Below are positions 7,201 through 14,590 of a DNA stretch of 14,590 nt, piece after piece. The translations under genes were made by a program, and so were the position numbers. A model generated the notes under the pieces. It was not told the origin of the DNA. It saw only the letters and a program-made list of their open reading frames with translations, and did not search any database. The stretch spans positions 1 through 14,590 of the forward strand of contig CABUBS010000027.1 of assembly GCA_902489855.1 (NCBI GenBank), read 5' to 3'. Each line of letters starts with the position of its first letter. Position 1 is the stretch's first letter. This DNA comes from an uncultured Collinsella sp. Lineage in GTDB: Bacteria > Actinomycetota > Coriobacteriia > Coriobacteriales > Coriobacteriaceae.

Positions 7201-10200
7201 TTTACGTTTAAGTTCGCCCTGCCGGAGTCCCAGAAGGGCTACGAGGCACGCGTGTTCGACGCGAATGGCATGTCCGTGGGCAACTCCTTTACGCTCAAGA
7301 ACGGCGACACCCATTCCATCAAGGCCGGCGAGACCATCCGCGTATACGACCTTAAGCAGGGCGACAAGTATAGCGTGAGCGAGCTCACCACCAAGGGCGA
7401 GGACTCCAGCGGCAACGTGCTGGCGAGCATCGTTAACACTGTTACCGGCTCTGCCGACGAGTCGGTGCTTCCGGCCGGCTTTAGCCTCGTGAAACGTAAG
7501 GTCGGTGGCGAGGAGCAGTCGGGAACTGGCAACACCATCGAGGGCAAGATTGTCGCGCTTGCGGGCGGGAAGATCCCTGCGAGCAATAAACTCGAGTTCA
7601 TCAACAACTACAGCGCCAGCTCGGTAACGCTTAAGGCCAAAGACGGTCTGAGCGCCAAGAAGGTGCTCGAAGGTCGCGATTGGGCCGATGGCGATTCCTT
7701 TACCGCGCAGCTTACGGCCGACGACGGCGTTCCCATGCCCGGCGGTGCCAAGAGCAAGGTGGCTACGGTCGAGCTCACCAACGACCAGCCGGCGACGTTT
7801 GGCGACATCACCTATACCAAGCCGGGTACCTACACCTATACCATCTCGGAGGTTATCCCCGGCTCCGATGCCGGGGCGGGCGGCATAAGCTATTCTGCCG
7901 CCTCCTATACCGCGACGGTCGTGGTGGAGGACAACCATGCCGGCGCTCTGTTCGTTAAGAGCGTGACGGTGATGCAGGAGCGCAACGATGCGGGCGTCGA
8001 GACTAAGAAGGAGATTACCGATAAGGTAGCGACCTTCACCAATCACTACGACGAGCATGAGAAGAACATCATCATCCATGCTCAAAAGAACTTGATCGAC
8101 AAGGCGGGGACGTTCCCGCTTGCCCAGAACACCTTTGGCTTTAAGCTCGAGGGTATGGGCGGCTATGCAAATGCCAGTGCAACGTTCAGCCCCGATACGG
8201 TCGACACGAGCATCAAGGCCCCCATGCCCCAGGGCGCCGAGGGCAACATCGCCATCGTGGGCAATGACGACAACGGCCCGGTGGCGTGGCCGCCAATCTC
8301 CTATACCGCCATGGCGGATGCGGGGCGCGCCTACGTCTACAAGCTCACTGAGAACTCCGGCAAAGCCGCGGGCATGACCTACGACGAATCGGTCTATTAC
8401 GCCGTGGTGCGCAACGCCAAGAAGGGTGCCGACTTCCAGACCTCAATCGAGTACTACAAGGTCTTGGCAGACGACTCGGTAGAGCAGCTGGTCACGAACG
8501 CCACGCCTTCCTTTACCAATATATATAGCGTGGAGTCCACGAGCGCGACCCTTCAGGGCCAAAAGACCCTGAGCGGCCGCGGCTGGAACCAGGGCGAGAG
8601 CTACACCTTTAACCTTGCCGCCGCTACGGACGACGCCAGCGTGACTGGTCTGGACAAGACCACTGCGCAGGCAGTGGCGGACGGGGCTGTCGCTATTAAC
8701 GCCAGCCAGGCTACCGCCACCGCGCCCGAGTCGGGACGCGTGGCCTCGTTTGCCTTTGGCACCGAGGCTGCCCCGACCGTGACGTTCAACCGCGCGGGCA
8801 CCTTTAGCTTCAATATCACCGAGAATGCCGCGCAGGACGGCCAGGCGGGCATGTCCATGGACAAGCACACCGCGCGTGCGACCGTTGTGGTGACCGATCT
8901 GGACAAGTCGGGCAACCACACGGGCAAGCTGCACGTGTCGAGCGTGGCCTATGCCAACACCGGCGCCTCCGATGCGGACAAGGCCGTAACCGATAAGGCC
9001 GCCTTTACCAACGCATACCATGCGTCGGGCACCTTTAGCGGCGTGACGGTGAGCAAGACCCTTCAGGGTCGCGCTTCTACCGCGGGCCAGTTTACCTTTG
9101 CCGTGACGGGGCTTTGGTACAACGGCGTCCAGACGTCGGTCGACGGTGCCGAGGCCAACCTGTCCAACAAGGCGGCAGGCGCCGGTGTGTCCGGCGCCGT
9201 GGTGGGCACGAACGGGGCGGAGAAGCTCTTTGCTCGTACGATCACCGAGCAGGATCTGGGCCATACGTTTGCCTATCGCATCCGCGAGAACCAGCCTGCC
9301 GCCGCTGGCTACACCTATGACACCGGCTACACCGGTGATGCCATCGTTCTCGTTAAGGTTCTTGCACGCCAGAACGATCCCGCCAAGCTCTACACCGTGA
9401 CGACCGTGCTCAAGGGCGCGGGCGTGACGGAGCTGCTGGGCGATGCTAGCGACGCGAGCGCGTTGACAGACGACAAGATTGCCGAGCTTGACCAGAATCC
9501 GAATACCTACGTGCAACAGTACGATGCAAGCGAGGCCGGCACCACAACGCCCGCTGTCTCGTTTGTGAATCGCTATGAGGCAAGCCTCGACTATGGCGTC
9601 GCCGGCGGTCTGCAGATCGAGAAGACGCTGACGTACCCCGAGGGCGCAACGGTGTTTGGCTCGCCCAAGAGCACGTTCCGCTATATCGTCAAGCCTGCCG
9701 ACAAGACATCTGCCAACAAGGTTGGCATTTCCACGGACGGCAAGGTCTACGAGACCGCAAATGTTGAGGCCAATGTTCCCAAGACCGTGAGCTTGGTTCC
9801 CGCGCGCGGGCTGACCCTCACTCAGAATGATGCTGGCAAGACGTTCACCTATACGGTGAGCGAGATTGACGACAAGGCGACGGGCTTTACGTACGACAAC
9901 ACGGTCCATACGGTTAGGGTCGTCGTAGCGGATAACGGCGACAGCACGCTCAGGGTCACGACGTCGGTAAGCAAGCAGGTCGATGGCAAGGATGAGCTCG
10001 AGGGCCAGTGGATCTACCCGTCGGATGCGACGTCTACCGGCGCCGCGACGGTCAAGTTCAAGAACACCTATACGGTCACCGAGGCGGCAACCTTTACTCC
10101 GTCCGTGACCAAGGTGGTTGCCGGCCGCGATGCTGAGGGCAAGTTCACCTTTGCCATGACCGCGGCTGACGATGTTACCCGGGCTGCCATCGACGGCAAG

Positions 10201-13200
10201 CTCATCACCGGCTCTTCGATGAGCAGGGGCAACGGCTATACCGAGCAGAAGCAAACGAGGGAGGGCCTCAAGGACGGCGAGCACGATAAGATTGACTTCT
10301 CGACGCTCACCTTCAACAAGCCGGGCACGTATAAGTTCACCATTAACGAGGCGGCCCCGAACAGCGGTCTTGGCGAGTGGAAGTATGACCAGCACGTCTA
10401 TACCGTGATGGTCACCGTAACCGATGAGGGCGGCAAGCTTGTGGCCCGCGCCGACGGCACGACCGGCTCGGAAGGCTTCATCTTCACTAATAGCTACAGT
10501 ACCTCGACGAGCTACGAGCTGCAGGGCGGTCTGGAGATTGTCAAGACGCTTGAGGGCAAGGATTTGCATGCCGGCATGTTTGGCTTTACGGTGACGGGCG
10601 AAGACCCCGCCTCGACCGAAAAGCTTAAGGCGCTGCTGCGCGCGGACAAGGATAAGGGCGAGCTTGCCGTTACCAACGATGAGCCGCAGGCCGATGGCAC
10701 GTCCTACACCGGTATTTTGGGTGGCCTGACCTTCGCGACGGGCGACGTGGGCAAGACGTTCACCTACAAGATCGTCGAAAATGGCGGCGGCAAGCGCGGC
10801 TATACATACGACTCCACCTATTGGATGGTAGAGATTGCGGTTAAGAAGCGCCGCGACGGTTCGCTCTATACCGTGACCACGGTCAAGCACTATGACGCCA
10901 ACGACGTTGAAAAGCCCCGCGATACGAAGACCTTTGGCCCCGAGAGCGGTACCGCCAAGGCCCAGGTGTCCTTTACCAACAGCTATATCGCGACCGGAAC
11001 CTTTGAGGGTCTTGCTGCCGAGAAGGTAATGGACTCCCGCGACAAGATCGAGGCGGGTCAGTATACGTTTGACCTGTATGCCGAGAAGGCCGATGGCTCG
11101 CTCGAAAAGAAGGATGAGGGCACGACCCAGGCGGGCGAGAACGGTACCGCAACGGTCGACTTCGGCAAGATTTACTTTAAGCTTGGCGATGCTACCAGCG
11201 GAACTGATGGGCAGACGATTGACCTTGCCAGCGCCGTCAACGATGGCATTGCCATCAAACGACACAATGACGACCACACCACTACCTACAGCTTTAACCT
11301 GGTGGCAAAAGAGCGCTTGACCAGCCTGCCCGAGGGCGTGCGTCCCGTGGATACGTCCGCGACGTGCCGCGTGCTGCTCGAGGTGACCGACAACAACGAC
11401 GGCACGCTGACGCCTAGGGTGACCTATCGCGATGGCACCGAGAACGGCAAGATCGTTTTCCACAACACGCGTGACAAGGTCAAGACGATCGGCACGGTCG
11501 CGAAGCCTAATGTGGACATCGACGGGCAGCTGCTTTCTGTGGGCGACTCCTACGTCTATACCATCAACTGGGTCAATACTGCGGTCAATGCTGACGGCAA
11601 CCTGGTCTCCGCCGACGTGACCGTGGTAGACGAGCTACCCACTGGCGTTGTGTTCGAGGCCTTTGAGGGCGAGAACGCCGATAAGGGCGCCGCGAGTGGT
11701 CAGTCGCTCACCTGGAACCTGGGCGAGCAGCCTGCGGGCAGCCACGGTTCGGTGCGCGTGCGCGTCAAGATTACCGAGGACGCCGTGAAGGATGCCCAGT
11801 GCGTTGTCGGCACCGTCAGCAACACCGCCACCATTACGGTTGGCAACAAGAGCTACACCGGTACCACGACCAACTACGTGCCCAAGAAGTCCGAGAGCGA
11901 CGCTCAGGATTCGAAGGGATCGGGCGTCAAGTTGGGCGATGAGCTCACCTATACCATCGGCTACAAGAACACCGAGAACAAGCCGGCCACGGTGACGATC
12001 ACCGATACCGTTCCCGCGGGAACCGAGTTCGTGGAGTTCGCCGGCGACCATAAGGATGCCGGCTCCAAGGACAATGACGGCAAGCTCACCTGGAAGCTGA
12101 CGGACGTTCCCGCCGGCCAGGAGGGCACGGTTCAGTTTAAGGTCCGCGTGACCGAGGATGCGTTTAAGAGCGGTGGCGCTTCGGGCAATATTTCCAACCA
12201 GGCGTCGGTGGCGGTCGGCAACAAACCTGCCGTCAAGACCAACACCACTACCGACGATGTCTCTGACGGTCGCTTGACGCTGAGCAAGACGGTCAAGACC
12301 GCCGAGGGCATTGTCGCGCCCAACAAGGCATTCACCTTTAAGGTGCTGCTCTATCAGGCCGATGGCACAACGCCTCTGGCCGGCACCTTTGCGTACGCCG
12401 GTCGCCCCAGTGGCACCAATGGCACTTATGTAAGCGGACAGATCAAGAGTGGTGACACCATCGCGCTCAAGGCTGGCGGCTCCGTCACGGTTACCTTGCC
12501 CATAGGTGCGCACTACGAGGTGCAGGAGCTCGACTCCAAGGGTGAGCTCATGACGAGCGAGGACGGCTTTGCGGTTGTCGATAAGGCGAACTCCCAGAAG
12601 GGTACCGTCGGACAGGCGACGCAGGTGGGCTTCACCAACGTCTACAGCGTGGAGTCCACAAAGGTGGAAAACGCTTTTAAGGTGCAAAAGAAGATCTCCG
12701 GACGCAACTGGATGACATCGGATGCCTTTACCATGACGCTGGCTGCCCAGGGCGAGGCGCCTATGCCCAAGGGTGCCAAAGACGGCGTGTCGACGATTGA
12801 GCTGCACAAGGATGCTCAGGTCGGCAACTTCGGTACCATCGAGTACACCAAGCCCGGTACCTACACCTATGTGATTTCCGAGCAGGCGGGTGACGAGGCA
12901 GCCCTCACCTTCTCGAAGGCCACCTATCGTGCCACCGTTACGGTGACCGATGACGGTGCCGGCAAGCTGTCTGCCAAGACCAAGATTGCGCAGCTGACCG
13001 ACGATGCCGGCAGCGCTGTTGAACGCACGGCCGAGGCGGCGGTCTTCACCAATACCGCAAAGACCGGCGCCCTCACCGTCAAGAAGACGGTCGTCGGTGG
13101 CGACAGTCAGCGCGAGTTCGGCTTCACGGTCGCGCTGGCCGACGGGGACGGCGAGCCCGTCTCCGGCACCTTCGGCAAGGGCGAGCACGCCGTGACGTTC

Positions 13201-14590
13201 ACGGACGGCAAGGCGACCTTCACGCTCAAGGACGGCGGGGAGAAGGTCATCGCCGGCCTGCCCGTGGGCGCGCGCTACACCGTGACGGAGGACGCCGCCG
13301 AGGGCTACACGACTGCTGTTAACGGGGCTGACGGCTCCAAGGCCGAAGGCGCCGTGACCGAGGACGGCGCGACCGCGGCGTTCACCAACACGTACGGAAC
13401 GGCCACCGAGGGCAGAGACGTCTCCACCGCGGGACTCTTCACCAAGACGCTCAAGGGTCGCGACTGGGCGGAGGGCGATAGCTTCCAATTCGCGCTCACG
13501 GGCGAGGACGGCGCCCCCATGCCCGAGGGGTCTGCCGACGGCTCCAAGACCGTCAGTGTGACGGCCGCCGCCGTCACCAAGGCGGGCGATAAGGTCGCCT
13601 TCGACTTCGGCTCCATTCGCTACACGCTCAATGACATCAAGGACGCTGGGTTCGCCGAGGTCGGCGGCAAGCGCGTGCGCACCAAGACCTTCACCTACAA
13701 GGTGCGCGAGGTCAGGCCCGATGACGGTTCTGCCATCGCCGGCGTGGACTACGACGGCCACGTCGCCACGATGACGGTGACCGTGGCCGACGACGGCTCC
13801 GGCAACCTCACGGCCACGACGCCCGCGATCGCGCAGGCGAGTGGCGGCGACTTCGTCAACACCTACACGACCGAGCTCGACTACTCGGCCCGCGCGGGCG
13901 TGCGCCTGTCCAAGACGCTCTGTGGCCGCGCCATGGAGGCGGGGCAGTTCGCCTTCACCGTGACCGCCGACGCCGAGACGGCCGCCAAGCTCGGCCTCAA
14001 GACCGACAAGGACGCCTACGCCGTGGCCGCGGCTGACGATGGGAAGGCCGACCTGGTCGACCTCATCGGCGGTGCCGCGAAGAGCGACGTGAAGTTCACC
14101 GACGCCGACGCGGGCAAGACCTATCGCTTCACCGTCACCGAGACCAAGCTCGGCGGCGAGGGCTACACCAACGACACCGCGCCGCGCACGGTGACCATCG
14201 CGCCCGGCTACGACGCGGCGACGGGCAAGCTCACGGTCACGACCACGGTCGTCAAGGACGGTGTCGAGGTCGCCCGCAGCGAGGTCTCGACGGCCGATGA
14301 CGCCACGGCGCTGCCCGCGCCCGTGACGGTGGCGTTCCAGAACTCCTACGAGGCCACCGGCACGCTCGGCGGCGAGGGCAGCGCGTCCATCGAGGCCACC
14401 AAGACGCTGACGGGCCGCGCGGCGGCGGCGGGCGAGTTCTCGTTCTCCGTCCGCGATGCCCAGGGCAACGTGGTCGCGACCGCATCCAACCGGGCCTCCG
14501 GCGACGGCGAGGCCGCGGAGCTCACGTTCTCGCGAATCGACTACACCACCGGCTCGCTCGACCAGATGGACCACATCCAGCCCGCCCTTG
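4225..14590 (+). CDS. Giant secreted isopeptide-domain surface protein (adhesin/stalk), 3' end outside window
   Basis: One frame runs without a stop from the ATG to the right edge: at least 3455 residues, C-terminus not seen. The Sec signal peptide has a basic n-region and hydrophobic core, ending TSASA|DQ (cut after Ala47). Domains in order: head with fibro-slime/PA14-like fold (48-402); SpaA/Cna_B-like 1 (403-490); unassigned (493-699); SpaA-like 2 (700-812); unassigned (813-964); DUF7601/DUF5979-like (965-1129); eight Spy0128/FctA-like pilin domains (1133-2416); two DUF11-type repeats (2424-2680); then alternating DUF7601-like and Spy0128-like domains to the edge. Such proteins are secreted, usually sortase-anchored by a C-terminal LPXTG, and stiffened by Lys-Asn bonds. 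Adhesion to host or other cells is inferred. The ribosome binding site and signal peptide set the start. No sortase gene is in view. Codon use shifts near 13,070. Confidence 0.95.
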   Translation, partial: MNRVYAKAQEILKPLGTKTNTVKRALKVLTVPLAACALMFGATSASADQVVPYSNHTVKTVNPTDTTVNLFDYWVVDGDNDKSATVDNINGGINKGHQLKFNSGAGTGINKWTGKSVIDGSGRLSFVKKKLVGGYPSIDAGTYTSYGSSDKYTDESLAYLFNNASQENHQQDGKAVYNNVQGLFQLENGYYVYDSYGSNGNYAVYNSTTNSFNVYNKAGVYKDSVSSDNLGQFFPFDSADKVFEERNGRLSPKPITDGTNDNLNHHFGMSMTTEFVQPASGKTTDNKDMIFEFSGDDDVWVYIDGVLVGDLGGIHEKATLKINFATGEVKVGHIDGANGTRKDIENTTIKAKFDTAGVNTSNFRGNTFCDSSKHTLSFFYLERGAGASNMSLKFNLTTLPSSEVAKVDQNGEAVNGATFALYRSDGPKTDWNEGELIAQGETKDGGQLILQKSDGQKSDGSVLSFDQEHADGHDYFVLKEISLPAGYRSSLTSSTTATPGELHLQYKKAASGTGGVVVAPQTTVTTVDGKQWTGSRMWLNGGYLAAKETISLPNSAQDNKGNAISSGTTFAVVLKLTGASADHTSEDAWTPVTGNPLDGYTPCSEHGIAGAVQAAKSADTSVFAVNTNGDYEVTVRSLPGDIEKYAAMLTDQSKAEYTVAVYHTTASSLAGATKDNTSMVKYQTINRQFSTVIHLTNVQNRLFVQKVDDLGKPVNGATFELYQAKDVTGDSPSTYAIKSGAEPYDTVQANGMTYPYDIEGAACFPLDSTWYKPLIKGTYYLRESLSPDGYEINSTITKVIVDDSGVYVDAGKVNDGVRSMSGPGSLIASLAQFGSPDSIDNTLTHIKGKLQSATVDASGSLTWGQECTAEGVTPSLANDLMHMRYDKTAQGTKTVLRYVEDGGKRNGQLATIFADTGINRMALYQENDSAYIDDASKTRTNLGMLQLNHLFTTATAVQYTDRRVARLQVTKTVTADSGLTAPTKDANKHDLTFTFKFALPESQKGYEARVFDANGMSVGNSFTLKNGDTHSIKAGETIRVYDLKQGDKYSVSELTTKGEDSSGNVLASIVNTVTGSADESVLPAGFSLVKRKVGGEEQSGTGNTIEGKIVALAGGKIPASNKLEFINNYSASSVTLKAKDGLSAKKVLEGRDWADGDSFTAQLTADDGVPMPGGAKSKVATVELTNDQPATFGDITYTKPGTYTYTISEVIPGSDAGAGGISYSAASYTATVVVEDNHAGALFVKSVTVMQERNDAGVETKKEITDKVATFTNHYDEHEKNIIIHAQKNLIDKAGTFPLAQNTFGFKLEGMGGYANASATFSPDTVDTSIKAPMPQGAEGNIAIVGNDDNGPVAWPPISYTAMADAGRAYVYKLTENSGKAAGMTYDESVYYAVVRNAKKGADFQTSIEYYKVLADDSVEQLVTNATPSFTNIYSVESTSATLQGQKTLSGRGWNQGESYTFNLAAATDDASVTGLDKTTAQAVADGAVAINASQATATAPESGRVASFAFGTEAAPTVTFNRAGTFSFNITENAAQDGQAGMSMDKHTARATVVVTDLDKSGNHTGKLHVSSVAYANTGASDADKAVTDKAAFTNAYHASGTFSGVTVSKTLQGRASTAGQFTFAVTGLWYNGVQTSVDGAEANLSNKAAGAGVSGAVVGTNGAEKLFARTITEQDLGHTFAYRIRENQPAAAGYTYDTGYTGDAIVLVKVLARQNDPAKLYTVTTVLKGAGVTELLGDASDASALTDDKIAELDQNPNTYVQQYDASEAGTTTPAVSFVNRYEASLDYGVAGGLQIEKTLTYPEGATVFGSPKSTFRYIVKPADKTSANKVGISTDGKVYETANVEANVPKTVSLVPARGLTLTQNDAGKTFTYTVSEIDDKATGFTYDNTVHTVRVVVADNGDSTLRVTTSVSKQVDGKDELEGQWIYPSDATSTGAATVKFKNTYTVTEAATFTPSVTKVVAGRDAEGKFTFAMTAADDVTRAAIDGKLITGSSMSRGNGYTEQKQTREGLKDGEHDKIDFSTLTFNKPGTYKFTINEAAPNSGLGEWKYDQHVYTVMVTVTDEGGKLVARADGTTGSEGFIFTNSYSTSTSYELQGGLEIVKTLEGKDLHAGMFGFTVTGEDPASTEKLKALLRADKDKGELAVTNDEPQADGTSYTGILGGLTFATGDVGKTFTYKIVENGGGKRGYTYDSTYWMVEIAVKKRRDGSLYTVTTVKHYDANDVEKPRDTKTFGPESGTAKAQVSFTNSYIATGTFEGLAAEKVMDSRDKIEAGQYTFDLYAEKADGSLEKKDEGTTQAGENGTATVDFGKIYFKLGDATSGTDGQTIDLASAVNDGIAIKRHNDDHTTTYSFNLVAKERLTSLPEGVRPVDTSATCRVLLEVTDNNDGTLTPRVTYRDGTENGKIVFHNTRDKVKTIGTVAKPNVDIDGQLLSVGDSYVYTINWVNTAVNADGNLVSADVTVVDELPTGVVFEAFEGENADKGAASGQSLTWNLGEQPAGSHGSVRVRVKITEDAVKDAQCVVGTVSNTATITVGNKSYTGTTTNYVPKKSESDAQDSKGSGVKLGDELTYTIGYKNTENKPATVTITDTVPAGTEFVEFAGDHKDAGSKDNDGKLTWKLTDVPAGQEGTVQFKVRVTEDAFKSGGASGNISNQASVAVGNKPAVKTNTTTDDVSDGRLTLSKTVKTAEGIVAPNKAFTFKVLLYQADGTTPLAGTFAYAGRPSGTNGTYVSGQIKSGDTIALKAGGSVTVTLPIGAHYEVQELDSKGELMTSEDGFAVVDKANSQKGTVGQATQVGFTNVYSVESTKVENAFKVQKKISGRNWMTSDAFTMTLAAQGEAPMPKGAKDGVSTIELHKDAQVGNFGTIEYTKPGTYTYVISEQAGDEAALTFSKATYRATVTVTDDGAGKLSAKTKIAQLTDDAGSAVERTAEAAVFTNTAKTGALTVKKTVVGGDSQREFGFTVALADGDGEPVSGTFGKGEHAVTFTDGKATFTLKDGGEKVIAGLPVGARYTVTEDAAEGYTTAVNGADGSKAEGAVTEDGATAAFTNTYGTATEGRDVSTAGLFTKTLKGRDWAEGDSFQFALTGEDGAPMPEGSADGSKTVSVTAAAVTKAGDKVAFDFGSIRYTLNDIKDAGFAEVGGKRVRTKTFTYKVREVRPDDGSAIAGVDYDGHVATMTVTVADDGSGNLTATTPAIAQASGGDFVNTYTTELDYSARAGVRLSKTLCGRAMEAGQFAFTVTADAETAAKLGLKTDKDAYAVAAADDGKADLVDLIGGAAKSDVKFTDADAGKTYRFTVTETKLGGEGYTNDTAPRTVTIAPGYDAATGKLTVTTTVVKDGVEVARSEVSTADDATALPAPVTVAFQNSYEATGTLGGEGSASIEATKTLTGRAAAAGEFSFSVRDAQGNVVATASNRASGDGEAAELTFSRIDYTTGSLDQMDHIQPAL
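4366..5430 (+). other. N-terminal head: fibro-slime/PA14-like domain of the surface protein
   Basis: Residues 48-402. The first part has the pattern VNLFDYWV...GIN.GH.LKF...GYPSI...ESLAYLF...LFQLENGYYVYDS..., followed by QFFPF (232-236). The fibro-slime signature then follows: HHFGMSMTTEFV (266-277), FSGDDDVWVYIDGVLVGDLG (293-312), GGIHE, and HTLSFFYLERGAGASNMS (374-391). I recognise this as the head module of large Gram-positive gut surface proteins; related PA14-like folds often bind carbohydrate. Being outermost, it is the likely ligand-binding end. The ligand is unknown. Confidence 0.75.
5431..6660 (+). other. Two SpaA/Cna_B-like domains flanking an unassigned module
   Basis: Domain 1 (residues 403-490) opens with AKVDQNGEAVNGATFALY and ends with YFVLKEISLPAGY; Lys406 and Glu480 sit where isopeptide partners lie in SpaA folds. 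Domain 2 (700-812) opens with QKVDDLGKPVNGATFELY (Lys706) and closes with YYLRESLSPDGYEI (Glu783). Between them, residues 493-699 form a predicted beta-rich segment I cannot assign to a family. Head plus SpaA pair resembles the tip-proximal part of pilus tip adhesins. Confidence 0.75.
7117..7611 (+). other. First DUF7601/DUF5979-like beta domain
   Basis: Residues 965-1129 start with RLQVTKTVTADSGL and have F.FKFALP, a hydrophilic middle (GNSFTLKNGDTHSIKAGETIRV), YSVSEL and a terminal FINNY. The same layout recurs at 12271-12645 (RLTLSKTVKTAEG...FTNVY) and 13066-13395 (ALTVKKTVVGGDSQ...FTNTY). The KTV near the start and F.N.Y at the end match the isopeptide-domain plan. Confidence 0.6.
7621..11472 (+). 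repeat. Array 1: eight tandem Spy0128/FctA-like isopeptide domains
   Basis: Domains of 135-180 residues, each opening with K[TV]-L-x-G-R or a variant, containing Y-x-[YF]-x-[ILV]-x-E in the middle, and ending F-x-N-x-Y. Lys/Glu/Asn sets: A K1146/E1209/N1273; B K1288/E1376/N1432; C K1447/E1533/N1596; D K1611/E1688/N1782; E K1800/E1880/N1947; F K1963/E2042/N2089; G K2107/E2185/N2252; H K2267/none aligned/N2414. In Spy0128 the Lys and Asn crosslink with Glu as catalyst. Copies have diverged strongly at protein level, so this is an old tandem expansion. Confidence 0.85.
11494..12264 (+). other. Two DUF11-type repeats (conserved repeat domain)
   Basis: Residues 2424-2555 and 2566-2680 each show LSVGDSYVYTINWVN / VKLGDELTYTIGYKN, then V.VVDELPTGVVF / ITDTVPAGTEFVEF, then LTWNLGEQPAG / LTWKLTDVPAG and a closing V..TVSNTATITVGN / SGNISNQASVAVGN. 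This is the DUF11/B_ant_repeat pattern found in cell-surface proteins. They separate the two isopeptide arrays and probably act as spacers. Confidence 0.8.
12271..14590 (+). repeat. Array 2: mixed DUF7601-like and Spy0128-like domains, open at the right edge
   Basis: Order: DUF7601-like (2683-2807), Spy0128-like L (2814-2945; K2822/E2886/N2943), DUF7601-like (2948-3057), Spy0128-like N (3066-3214; K3074/E3162/N3212), Spy0128-like O (3219-3375; K3230/E3306/N3373), and a cut-off Spy0128-like P from 3378 (K3393 in TKTLTGR). Domain L ends FTNTA instead of F.N.Y. From about 13,066 codon use becomes markedly GC-rich. Confidence 0.8.

Noticed and set aside
5701..8085. Minus-strand frames at 5701-6999 and 7009-8085
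   Set aside because: Shadows of the surface protein; the plus-strand frame contains SpaA and pilin-domain signatures throughout.
8443..11463. A minus-strand open frame of 1006 codons
   Set aside because: It is codon-aligned antisense to the surface-protein frame. It ends exactly where the sense strand uses a rare TCA codon (8443-8445). Long antisense frames arise because TTA, CTA and TCA are avoided in the sense gene. Its product is low-complexity with no domain.
11635..14574. A minus-strand open frame of 979 codons
   Set aside because: Same cause: it stops at a rare sense CTA codon (11635-11637). The plus strand gives clear domain repeats while this one gives none.
7621..14590. CRISPR or short DNA tandem repeats in the repetitive right half
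   Set aside because: The repetition is at the level of protein domains of 110-180 residues with diverged DNA; there are no short identical repeats with regular spacers.

Overview
The window looks like chromosomal DNA of a high-GC, Gram-positive, Actinobacteria-like gut bacterium. Gene content and protein style point to class Coriobacteriia, most plausibly Collinsella or a close relative. That is my recognition of the protein families; no search was run.

Layout. Positions 1-270 hold no convincing gene. A strong hairpin terminator (about 273-322) serves lemA, which runs leftward (359-910). Divergent from lemA is a TetR-family regulator (about 1122-1706); the 211-bp gap contains a GGTATA/TATACC inverted repeat that could be an operator over the lemA promoter. 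A tRNA-Ser(UGA) lies on the minus strand at 1710-1799. Back to back with it starts a two-domain protein (1851-3632) that fuses a TadA-type tRNA adenosine deaminase to a complete glycerate kinase. Positions 3633-4224 are non-coding but structured: a 17-bp near-perfect hairpin, a larger imperfect palindrome of about 180 bp, an AT-rich block, and a run of nine G residues inside a candidate promoter.

From 4225 to the right edge, everything is one uninterrupted plus-strand reading frame of at least 3455 codons with no stop. It encodes a giant secreted multidomain surface protein. In order it has a signal peptide, a fibro-slime/PA14-like head, two SpaA/Cna_B-like domains separated by unassigned modules, a long array of Spy0128/FctA-like isopeptide pilin domains, two DUF11-type repeats, and a second mixed array that is still open at the edge. 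Several open frames of 350-1000 codons on the opposite strand are shadows of this gene.

How the parts fit: the left half is ordinary housekeeping and regulatory content with one unusual gene fusion. The right half is the 5' part of an adhesin or stalk-like protein. Its repeated domains each carry the Lys/Glu/Asn positions expected for self-forming internal crosslinks. The G tract between candidate -35 and -10 boxes raises the possibility that this protein is switched on and off by slippage. Codon use changes abruptly near 13,070 inside the reading frame, consistent with domain acquisition or recombination.
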